Assembly: GCA_030431355.1 (NCBI GenBank)
Contig: JAUIJG010000221.1
Span: 1-8,516 of the forward strand
DNA from: a bacterium
GTDB taxonomy: Bacteria > Cyanobacteriota > Vampirovibrionia > Obscuribacterales > Obscuribacteraceae
Direction of reading: 5' to 3'
Length of the DNA stretch: 8,516 nucleotides
Shown: positions 1 to 5,580 of the stretch, in pieces
Position numbering within the stretch: the stretch's first letter is position 1
Layout of the letters: the number at the start of each line of letters is the position of its first letter
Notes under the pieces: model-generated
Told to the model about the DNA's origin: nothing
Databases searched by the model: none
The model's input: only the letters and a program-made list of their open reading frames with translations
Made by a program: the position numbers and the translations under genes

Positions 1-56
1 ATTTCTTTAGCCAGTTTGTCATCGTTCTGTCGGAATCTCAGAAATTTTTCTGAAAT

Positions 57-98
57 CCTAAAGAAACGGAGACGACTTCCGAACGAAGCCGTCTCCGT
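57..98 (-). terminator. Rho-independent terminator of the thioredoxin-fusion membrane gene
   Basis: Positions 66-79 and 85-98 form a 14-bp stem around a 5-nt loop. In the plus strand one pair (75/89) is an A-C mismatch, but in minus-strand RNA it becomes a G-U pair, so the stem is complete only in the minus direction. The minus strand then continues with the T-rich TTTCTTTAGG. The hairpin starts 22 nt after the stop codon of the gene at 121-1116. A smaller palindrome, TCAGAAA-tt-TTTCTGA (38-53), lies just beyond and may be a second stop signal. Confidence 0.85.
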
Positions 99-120
99 AT
101 TCCGGAATCGAAGCTGAAAT

Positions 121-1116
121 TTACAAGTTTGCCTTCACGAATGCCTCGATGTCGGCCGCCTCGGCAGAGTCGGTGAGACGATTCTGCGCCAGGGCACCGT
201 TTTTGATGCAGAGAATGCAGGGGCATTCGGTGACGCCATAACGGTCGGCCACCTCAGGGGAGTCGGCTAGACGCAGGCGGACGAAGTTCGCATGGCCCTG
301 ATATTTGTCTGCCACCTCTTGAAACACCGGCACCTCCGCCGCGCATTTGTCACACTTGCCCTGGAACATAACGAAGACGGGGCCCGATGAAGCCGCTGTG
401 GCTGAGAGGTAAGCGTCGAAAGAGCTGTCGTCGGCCAGGGAGACATTGCCACCGGACTTGCAAATGGCGGAGTCGTCGATGGTTTCGATTACCTGGGTGT
501 GGTCGTGGTGCATGTGTCCGCCGTGCTGGCCGTGCATAGGCATTAGCATGGACGGGAACAGGGTCATGAGGAACATGACCAGGCCCATGGCGAAGTGGGC
601 GAAGTCTGCTCCCAGAGAGAAGACCTTTGGATTCTTGAGGTCGAGGAATACTTGATAAGCGTAATAAGATGTAAACCATCCCCAGAAAGCCAGGAGAAGA
701 GCCGTTAAGATGAGACCGAGGTTGACGTGGACGAACATGAGAGCCATACCGAAGAGCATGCCCACATGGACCCAGTCATACCAGGCTTTGTTGTAAGTCA
801 GTGTTTTTCCCCAGGTCAGTGCCCGGACAATAAACCAGGCTCCTGCTGCGCAGAGGCTGACGACCCACACCATAGGTGGTGCTTGCAAAGCAGCCGGTGC
901 CATCGCGCCAGCCATGGCAAGCATGCAGAGACCGTGACCGACCTCGTTTTCCCAGTCGGAATAACCGGTGGCCGCCCGGACCTGGTCCCGGAAGAAAAGT
1001 CGGTAGAGGTAGAAAGCGGCGCCCAGGGCGAAGAGCGCTGAAAGAGAGAGAATCAGCCATTCAGGAGCGACCAGTGCTCCTCCCATGGCGTCATGCATGT
1101 GATCGTGGTTGTGCAT
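121..1116 (-). CDS. His-rich six-helix membrane protein with C-terminal thioredoxin-like domain
   Basis: A 331-residue protein. The N-terminus is His-rich (HNHDHMHD, residues 2-9). About six hydrophobic segments follow (roughly 17-40, 62-78, 82-100, 114-131, 133-152, 168-192), in the style of DUF5134-like membrane proteins, an uncertain match. A second His-rich stretch (195-206, HGQHGGHMHHDH) links the membrane part to a thioredoxin-fold domain at about 218-331. The redox motif is Cys255-Asp-Lys-Cys258, placed as in thioredoxin CxxC sites. The expected cis-proline is Pro299, flanked by Cys298 and Cys300, with Cys303 beyond, which is unusual. The ATG at 1116 has GGAG 7 nt upstream. The gene stands alone, about 630 bp from the DyP gene, with its own terminator. 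Thiol exchange or metal handling at the membrane is inference; the side of the membrane occupied by the thioredoxin domain is not settled. Confidence 0.85.
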   Translation of the reverse strand: MHNHDHMHDAMGGALVAPEWLILSLSALFALGAAFYLYRLFFRDQVRAATGYSDWENEVGHGLCMLAMAGAMAPAALQAPPMVWVVSLCAAGAWFIVRALTWGKTLTYNKAWYDWVHVGMLFGMALMFVHVNLGLILTALLLAFWGWFTSYYAYQVFLDLKNPKVFSLGADFAHFAMGLVMFLMTLFPSMLMPMHGQHGGHMHHDHTQVIETIDDSAICKSGGNVSLADDSSFDAYLSATAASSGPVFVMFQGKCDKCAAEVPVFQEVADKYQGHANFVRLRLADSPEVADRYGVTECPCILCIKNGALAQNRLTDSAEAADIEAFVKANL

Positions 1117-1305
1117 AATATTGCTCCACTTGAGGATTTTGAGTTTTTGTTCGGATGCTTAAAACAGACCTCTATTTGAATAAGGTCTGGATAAATCGGA
1201 TTGAGCCTGGTAACCGTTCATACTTTCAAAGATGAGCAGTAAACTTCGCGGACACCTTTTCCGATCCGTCGTTAGACAGAGGGGGTAGGAAGGAAGTTTT
1301 ATTTC

Positions 1306-1527
1306 TCAATGGAAGTACGTCGGGTTCTTTTCCAAAAAACAGTGCAGTAGTTGTATCTTCCCTAGCTTCTCTTTAGTGCTTATTACATTTCTACTTCTCT
1401 GATAATCTTCAGCTTCTCTACATTTTTTTGTAAGTTCCAGCTCTGTTTTAGATGGTGGCTTTTCTCCGGGCTCGGCCTTATAGAGATCTCAGGAAAAGGC
1501 TATGAAATCAAGGGTTCGCGCAGCCAT
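1306..1527 (-). pseudogene. Possible small decayed gene, ATG plus in-frame TGA
   Basis: From the ATG at 1527 the minus strand reads 12 codons (MAARTLDFIAFS), meets TGA at 1489-1491, then stays open for 60 codons to a TGA at 1306-1308. The second part is rich in Lys and Glu, contains LTKKCREAEDYQRS and ends FLEKNPTYFH. It has no ATG, GTG or TTG near its own beginning. It could be a gene broken by one nonsense mutation. It could equally be a chance opening, since purine-rich DNA readily yields Lys/Glu/Arg codons and 60 open codons are not rare by chance. No ribosome binding site of note precedes the ATG, and no family is recognised. Confidence 0.2.
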
Positions 1528-1534
1528 ATGTCCG

Positions 1535-1574
1535 TAACCCCCGGTGGGGGTTGCTAATCCCCCACCCGGGGTTA
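1535..1574. repeat. GC-rich near-perfect inverted repeat (cruciform or hairpin)
   Basis: Arms at 1535-1550 and 1559-1574 pair over 16 bp with one mismatch around an 8-nt loop. The left arm also folds on itself perfectly (AACCCCC-ggt-GGGGGTT), so two alternative structures compete. Neither strand has a T-run after the structure, so it does not look like a simple terminator. It lies about 170 bp downstream of the DyP stop and beyond the better terminator at 1655-1712. Confidence 0.7.
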
Positions 1575-1654
1575 TGGTGTCAGAACTGGTTTTATGGTCT
1601 TGTTTCATTCAGCCCCTGTTTGTTTAATAACTATAGGCGGTAGTAAAGCGTGTG

Positions 1655-1712
1655 TGAGAAAAAGAAACCGCCGGAAATACCGGATTGACAGGAAGCTCCG
1701 ATGCGGTTTCTT
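1655..1712 (-). terminator. Probable Rho-independent terminator of the DyP operon
   Basis: Arms 1703-1712 and 1662-1671 (AAGAAACCGC with GCGGTTTCTT) are perfectly complementary over 10 bp. On the minus strand the structure runs into TTTCTTTTTCTC. The loop is long (31 nt) but contains a smaller CCGG-tattt-CCGG stem. It begins 34 nt past the DyP stop at 1747, a normal position for an operon terminator. The long loop is the main reason for caution. Confidence 0.6.
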
Positions 1713-1746
1713 AGAAATCATTTTGGTCTCATGGCTGATTGCTCTG

Positions 1747-3309
1747 TCAGAGATATTCGAAGAAGCTCAGAGACGGAGCGAAGAAGTATTCCCCGCCCAG
1801 CATCTTCACGAATCCGGCAAAAGATGTATCTACCTTTACCGTCTCTTTCCCCCAGCCGCCAGGCCAGTTTTCGGGAGCCCGGGCGGCGTTGGGGCTGGTC
1901 GGATGCGGCTGCCCGATTAGGGGATCAAGACCGGTCTTGTCGTAGTCCGAATCCTCGTCCTTCTGGGGTTGTAGAAAGTAAGGGTTGTTGCTCCAGCGTC
2001 TTTGAATGAATTCAAACTGCTCCCTGATATCTGATTGATAACAGAGAAAGAGCAGCCCTGAGCCTTCTTCCGGCAGATTCTCCGAATCGTCGCTTTCTTG
2101 AAGAGGACCGCCATAGGGGATTCCTCTCCGGGCAATTCTATGGCGTTTTTCCATCTCCAGGCTTTCGTCTCCGGTTTCGAATCCGACAGCCTCACCCCGG
2201 GGATTTGTCTTCCTTATATGCGAGTGAAAGGGGCAACGCCTTCCCTGGGGGTCCTGACTGAAATCAAAATTGTTCGGTACATCCGTCCGCCCTGGCTTGT
2301 CTTCCAGGACAACCGGAGTGCCGTCTTTGAATCGACCGACTGCCATAGCGCCCGCTAGCTCCGGGCTGATACCAAGTTCACCGGCCAGTTGGCGGGTGGC
2401 TTTTTTAAAGCCCCGGATATTCTGCTCCAGCTTCCTGTATACAAGAAAGCTTCCGTAGCTGTTTTCGGTCCGTCCGAAGGGATCGGTCACTAGAACCAGA
2501 TTCAGTGGCGCGGTCGGATCCCAGTTCGATATGCCACCCGAGGCTCGTTCCTTTTCGAGTTGCTCTTCCAGAAATAGCGGTTGGCTGCGCCCGTCTACAT
2601 AGCCGAAGTGTTCCACGTGAACAACGGATTGGGGATCTTCCGGGTCGAGCTGCTTGAGCAAGGTCTCTCCCCTTTCCACCGTATGCACCACCATTGAATT
2701 TTGGCTTGCGTCCTCAAGCACTCGCGTTAGCGCTTGCTCCAACTCGGCTTTGTTGTCCGAGGCGAGCAACAGAAGAAGATGGATCTCTTCTTGAAAAGGT
2801 GTTTCCCATACGTCGATGGATGGGTCCAGCAAATACCTTGCCCGTCCTTTCATGCCGCTGAGGAAAACATCGTTTTCTTTGTTGCGGTCCAGGGGATCTA
2901 CGCTAAGACCCCGGGGAAGGTATGTCTCTTTAAATCCTAGAGCAAGATAGCCCCGGGCTGAAAGAGCCAGATGTCCGAAGAGTCCACCGTCCAGGCTCGC
3001 GCTTCTGTATCCCAGAGCGCTTTGCTGTTGGTCTTTGAAAGAGGTCGCATACGCTCCAGCCAGGCTTTTCAGCCAGGCGCGGGAAGCCTTTTGATCTCTG
3101 GAGAAGCCAATAAAAACATGGGCAGAAAAGTTTCTGCCATGACCTGACAGGATGTTGCCCTGCAAGTTTGAAAACAACTCTTCCCTCAGAGGGTCTTCGA
3201 CGGATAGTGGACCGGCGCTATAAAGTGTCGCTCCGGTCGCCTTCTTTGACCTCGGAAAGAATCTAATAAGCAGGATAGTCGCTATCGTTAGCAAAATTAG
3301 ATATGCCAT
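1747..3309 (-). CDS. Membrane-anchored DyP-type heme peroxidase
   Basis: A 520-residue dye-decolourising peroxidase, a heme enzyme that uses H2O2 to oxidise bulky or unknown donors. The family GxxDG motif appears as GYVDG (236-240), with Asp239 the predicted distal acid. The proximal heme ligand is predicted to be His364 in CPFHSHIRKTNPR (359-371). The distal arginine is Arg394 or Arg395 in RRGIPYG. Length and the CPF..HIRKTNPR pattern match the long fungal/cyanobacterial-type class rather than the roughly 300-residue bacterial classes. Residues 2-15 are a hydrophobic helix followed by RFFPRSKK. Positive charges after rather than before the helix suggest an uncleaved anchor with the catalytic domain cytoplasmic. 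No Tat motif is visible. The ATG at 3309 is 7 nt after the ferredoxin stop, and AAGGA at 3321-3325 lies inside the ferredoxin gene, so translation is probably coupled. Confidence 0.95.
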   Translation of the reverse strand: MAYLILLTIATILLIRFFPRSKKATGATLYSAGPLSVEDPLREELFSNLQGNILSGHGRNFSAHVFIGFSRDQKASRAWLKSLAGAYATSFKDQQQSALGYRSASLDGGLFGHLALSARGYLALGFKETYLPRGLSVDPLDRNKENDVFLSGMKGRARYLLDPSIDVWETPFQEEIHLLLLLASDNKAELEQALTRVLEDASQNSMVVHTVERGETLLKQLDPEDPQSVVHVEHFGYVDGRSQPLFLEEQLEKERASGGISNWDPTAPLNLVLVTDPFGRTENSYGSFLVYRKLEQNIRGFKKATRQLAGELGISPELAGAMAVGRFKDGTPVVLEDKPGRTDVPNNFDFSQDPQGRRCPFHSHIRKTNPRGEAVGFETGDESLEMEKRHRIARRGIPYGGPLQESDDSENLPEEGSGLLFLCYQSDIREQFEFIQRRWSNNPYFLQPQKDEDSDYDKTGLDPLIGQPHPTSPNAARAPENWPGGWGKETVKVDTSFAGFVKMLGGEYFFAPSLSFFEYL

Positions 3310-3316
3310 GGTAAGT

Positions 3317-3625
3317 TCAGTCCTTTTTCTTTTTGCTTTTCTTGGACTTCTTTTTCTTCTTCTTTTTGTCGGAAGATGCAGGCTTCCCGGAAGTTGAGTA
3401 CTCCCCAGCGGCTATTGTTTTCGCCTCTGATTTGGAAACCTTTTTGAACTTGAGTTTGCCCGGCATGACCACCACGGAAGGTCCGTGTTTGCACATGCCA
3501 AGGCATTTGGAGCCGACCACCGTGGTGTCCGGGCCGGCGTTATCTTTTACCAGATCATAGATTTCGCAACTGCCTTTCCTGGGGCACTTTTTGCCCCTGG
3601 TGCAGACGAGGATTTTTCTACTCAT
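3317..3625 (-). CDS. Thioredoxin-like [2Fe-2S] ferredoxin with poly-lysine tail
   Basis: A 102-residue protein of the thioredoxin-fold (2Fe-2S) ferredoxin family, the type first known from Aquifex and from NuoE-like domains. Predicted cluster ligands are Cys8, Cys14, Cys41 and Cys45, the last two in CLGMC followed by KHGPSVVV, a typical family signature; Cys20 is an extra cysteine. The fold ends near residue 70. The tail from about 87 to 101 is almost entirely lysine with a few serines. Start choice: the ATG at 3625 has AGAGAAGAAAG just upstream and leaves a 25-bp gap to the preceding gene. The open frame extends to 3709 but would overlap that gene and replace a normal family N-terminus. It sits between the membrane protein and DyP genes, which suggests it carries electrons to or from one of them. 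The tail may bind acidic partners, nucleic acid or phospholipid (inference). Confidence 0.9.
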   Translation of the reverse strand: MSRKILVCTRGKKCPRKGSCEIYDLVKDNAGPDTTVVGSKCLGMCKHGPSVVVMPGKLKFKKVSKSEAKTIAAGEYSTSGKPASSDKKKKKKKSKKSKKKKD

Positions 3626-3650
3626 AAGACTTTCTTCTCTTAAAAGTGCG

Positions 3651-4100
3651 TCAGCCTTTCCTCTTGTGAGGTACCGGCATCCAGCGTCGTTTCTTGAACG
3701 GGATGACACCGGTGAGGGTGGCAGGCGCGAAGGCGAGGATAAATATCATCAGACCGGCAAGGATCGGTATGTCGACTTGCAGGCTGGCCGGGAAAAAGAA
3801 ATGGTGGATCAGGACAGCAAGTACGGATACCTTGGCGAAGGCAAGGTATTGAAGCATCTTTCCTGTCTGGGCCAGGTTGAAAATAGTGCGCAGGATCATG
3901 GTCGAAAAGATTCCGAGCACCAGGCTTGTCATGGCGACGGAGAGAACCAGACCGATTGAACCGGCAAGAGAAGCTGAGAGGCTGGCTCCAATTCCGAAGA
4001 AGAGGACCAGGGCGGAACTCAGGACAAAGAATGCGTATGTTTTGAAGAAGTGAAGCAGGGGGTTTCCGTGGGGTGTCTTAGGCATTTTCCATCTAGGCAT
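3651..4100 (-). CDS. Four-helix membrane protein of unknown function, first gene of the DyP operon
   Basis: A 149-residue protein with about four hydrophobic segments (roughly 20-42, 45-75, 83-103, 111-134). Its basic N-terminus (MPRWKMPK) and basic C-terminus (KKRRW...HKRKG) both point to the cytoplasm. I do not recognise the family. Two adjacent histidines (99-100) lie in the third helix and another (His12) near the N-terminus; whether they bind heme is unknown. The ATG at 4100 has GAAGGAC about 7 nt upstream. The stop is 25 bp before the ferredoxin start, so these genes are almost certainly co-transcribed. By position it may be a membrane redox or docking partner for the ferredoxin and the anchored peroxidase, but nothing in the sequence proves it. 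Confidence 0.85.
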   Translation of the reverse strand: MPRWKMPKTPHGNPLLHFFKTYAFFVLSSALVLFFGIGASLSASLAGSIGLVLSVAMTSLVLGIFSTMILRTIFNLAQTGKMLQYLAFAKVSVLAVLIHHFFFPASLQVDIPILAGLMIFILAFAPATLTGVIPFKKRRWMPVPHKRKG

Positions 4101-4569
4101 GATTCTGTCCTTCTCGGTTGTTCAAGGTTGCAGAAGCTAGAAAGTCCCTGGGGGGCTTTCTTGAATCGGGCGAAGATGAATTTGTTTGGCTATTAAATAA
4201 AAAGAGTTAAGTGGTAACTCCTGGGATTCCAATTTAAAAGTATGTTTTTCACTATCACTGTTCTTGGTCTCGATGCCACTGGATAAAAGTGTGAGGCTTA
4301 GCTCTTGGCGGCAGGTCTTTTAGTGGTCCTTTGGGAGACTTACCGCGCCTATTATTTCGGTCCAGTGGCTTTTCTCGCAGATGAGAATAGTGAATTCAAG
4401 TGTAGGCTGCTGTTTGCTTGTCATGTATAACAAGAGTTGGCGTGGTTAGCGTATCTTGAAAACCCGGTTCTACAACTATTTGCCAGGTATATGTTCCGGA
4501 GGGAGGCTTTGGGATCCTACTCTTGGCATTGTGGTGCCTGAACTTATTCGGTGGTGATGGTGCTCTTTG
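4101..4569. other. Upstream region of the DyP operon, no gene seen
   Basis: About 470 bp with no credible gene on either strand; it should hold the promoter of the 4100-to-1747 operon. An inverted repeat GAGTTA-agtgg-TAACTC (4204-4220) is followed on the minus strand by TTTTTATTT, so it resembles a weak terminator or attenuator about 105 nt before the first start codon. A weak -35/-10 pair (TTGGAA, 17 nt, TAACTC) overlaps it on the minus strand, but the -10 match is poor. The rest is unremarkable until the pyrimidine tract at 4570. Confidence 0.5.
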
Positions 4570-4636
4570 CTTTCCTTTTCCTCTTCTCCTCTCCTTCCTT
4601 CCTTCCCTTCCCTTCCCTTCCCTCTCTTTTTCTTTC
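4570..4636. repeat. 67-nt uninterrupted polypyrimidine tract
   Basis: Every base from 4570 to 4636 on the plus strand is C or T. The tract includes repeated CCTTC/CCCTTC blocks. Homopurine-homopyrimidine runs of this length with mirror-like internal repeats can form triplex (H-DNA) structures and can slip during replication. It lies 18 bp before the G-rich hexamer repeat. Confidence 0.9.
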
Positions 4637-4654
4637 GGTCGATGCGGCGTGATT

Positions 4655-4791
4655 GTCAGGGTCAGGGTCAGGGTCGGGGTCAGGGTCGGATCGGGGTCAG
4701 GGTCGGAGTCGGGGTCAGGGTCAGGGTCGGAGTCGGAGTCGGGGTCGGGGTCAGGGTCGGGGTCGGGGTCGGAGTCGGATCGGTTCCGTAC
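4655..4791. repeat. Degenerate G-rich hexamer tandem repeat (GGGTCR)n with G-quadruplex potential
   Basis: About 22 units of six bases, mostly GGGTCA, GGGTCG and GAGTCG, with a 5-nt unit (GATCG) near 4689 that shifts the register once. Many runs of three or four G are spaced by TCA or TC, close to the textbook pattern for intramolecular G-quadruplexes. On the complementary strand the repeat reads as Asp-Pro/Asp-Ser dipeptides, and on the plus strand as Gly-Ser or Arg-Gly, which explains the long spurious open frames here. No ribosome binding site or credible start leads into it. Confidence 0.9.
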
Positions 4792-4820
4792 CGGTTCAGT
4801 GCAGAGAACAGTTTGGGTCC

Positions 4821-5180
4821 GGGGAGGAATATGCCGGAATGGCATAGGAACTAGCGAATCTGTATGCCAAAGTGGCATAAAGCGGCGGGGTCGGGGAGGA
4901 ATATGCCGGAATGGCATAAGAATTGGCGGATCTGTATGCCAAAGTGGCATAAATGCAGTGGTCCGGGGAGGAATATGCCGGAATGGCATAAGAATTGGCG
5001 GATCTGTATGCCAAAGTGGCATAAAGCGGCGGGGTCGGGGAGGAATATGCCGGAATGGCATAGGAACTAGCGGATTTGTATGCCAACGTGGCATAAATGC
5101 AGTGGTCCGGGGAGGAATATGCCGGAATGGCATAGGAACTAGCGGATTTGTATGCCAAAGTGGCATAAAGCAGCGGGCAT
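4821..5180. repeat. Five tandem 72-bp units carrying ten TATGCC-N5-GGCATA palindromes
   Basis: Units begin with GGGGAGG at 4821, 4893, 4965, 5037 and 5109, exactly 72 bp apart. Each has two 17-bp palindromes. The first is always TATGCCGGAATGGCATA (starts 4830, 4902, 4974, 5046, 5118). The second is TATGCCAAAGTGGCATA in four units and has AACGT as its centre in unit 4 (starts 4863, 4935, 5007, 5079, 5151). Palindrome starts alternate 33 and 39 bp apart throughout. Unit ends alternate between AAGCGGCGGGGTC (units 1, 3) and AATGCAGTGGTCC (units 2, 4), giving a 144-bp higher-order period. Because 72 is a multiple of three, both strands stay open and encode a 24-residue repeat, but the frames start only at TTG codons and look non-proteinaceous. 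The unit resembles an iteron or multi-site protein-binding array; its function is unknown. Confidence 0.95.
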
Positions 5181-5210
5181 GGCATGGGCATAAGAGCGGC
5201 GGGCATGCGC

Positions 5211-5248
5211 TGGGCGTGGCTTGTGCAGGGCTTGGGCGTGGCTTGTGC
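5211..5248. repeat. Two 16-bp direct repeats, 22-bp period
   Basis: TGGGCGTGGCTTGTGC occurs at 5211-5226 and again at 5233-5248. It follows a degraded GGCATGGGCATA stretch (about 5176-5191) that looks like a decayed end of the 72-bp array. No function is evident. Confidence 0.8.
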
Positions 5249-5300
5249 TCAGGTCTCGTTTGGGCATGAAATACTATAAGATATCGTAAATGCGTTGAAA

Positions 5301-5339
5301 TTAAAAAGCACAGGAGTATCGCCAGGCGGCTCCTGTGCT
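5301..5339 (-). terminator. Rho-independent terminator, minus strand
   Basis: Arms 5330-5339 and 5307-5316 (AGCACAGGAG with CTCCTGTGCT) form a perfect 10-bp GC-rich stem around a 13-nt loop. On the minus strand it is followed directly by TTTTTAATTT. The plus strand has no T-run after it. The nearest upstream minus-strand gene is the FAD oxidoreductase ending at 5581, so its message would carry about 240 nt of 3' sequence. Confidence 0.85.
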
Positions 5340-5580
5340 CAATCGAAACTTTGCGGTCTACTTTATCTGTTATCAGGTCATCAGCCCCGGATTTCCAAGG
5401 AGTTAAGAACCCGGAGAGTGCATACCAGACTTGCGAAAGGCATGAACTCCCAGGTTTCGAATAGGGCAAGAAAGTCAACTCTCAGGCAGCTGCACCCTTA
5501 CGCGAATGTCCCGAAGAACAATCACGCAAAGATACAAACTGCCCGGCTGCTCCTTGCCCATCTCCGATACTCCTCAGAAA
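5340..5580 (-). other. 3' trailer of the oxidoreductase transcript with one weak small ORF
   Basis: This 241-bp stretch lies between the oxidoreductase stop and the terminator. A 28-codon minus-strand frame runs from the ATG at 5561 to a TGA ending at 5475 (begins MGKEQPGSLYLCVIVLRDIR). It has GAGGAG 8 nt upstream and starts 19 nt after the oxidoreductase stop. The spacing suits a downstream operon member, but the peptide is too short to judge and may be chance. Nothing else was recognised. Confidence 0.3.

Larger units (their letters stand above)
1117..1746. other. Gene-poor intergenic region with structural elements
   Basis: About 630 bp separate two minus-strand genes. It contains the DyP-operon terminator (1655-1712), a GC-rich inverted repeat (1535-1574), and an inverted repeat CAGACCT/AGGTCTG (about 1165-1190) lying 50-75 nt before the start at 1116, which could be an operator. 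It also holds a 60-codon open minus-strand stretch ending at 1306 (listed separately). No clear -35/-10 promoter could be read for the gene at 121-1116. Confidence 0.6.

Noticed and set aside
1594..2009. Plus-strand frames overlapping the 3' end of the DyP gene
   Set aside because: They are antisense shadows of DyP codons and of its terminator region, with no ribosome binding site.
3626..3709. Longer N-terminus for the ferredoxin
   Set aside because: It would overlap the upstream membrane gene by 59 bp, while the ATG at 3625 has a good ribosome binding site and gives the normal family start.
4821..5180. CRISPR array
   Set aside because: The sequences between palindromes are themselves repeated, are 16 or 22 bp long, and no cas gene is nearby.
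4523..5269. 248-codon plus-strand frame across the same repeats, Gly-Ser rich
   Set aside because: TTG start, no ribosome binding site, and both strands are open for the same arithmetic reason.
4396..5478. 360-codon minus-strand frame across the repeats, with a 24-residue repeat and Asp-Pro/Asp-Ser run
   Set aside because: It starts at a TTG, crosses the strong terminator at 5301-5339, and is open only because the 72-bp and 6-bp repeats are multiples of three. Composition is not protein-like.
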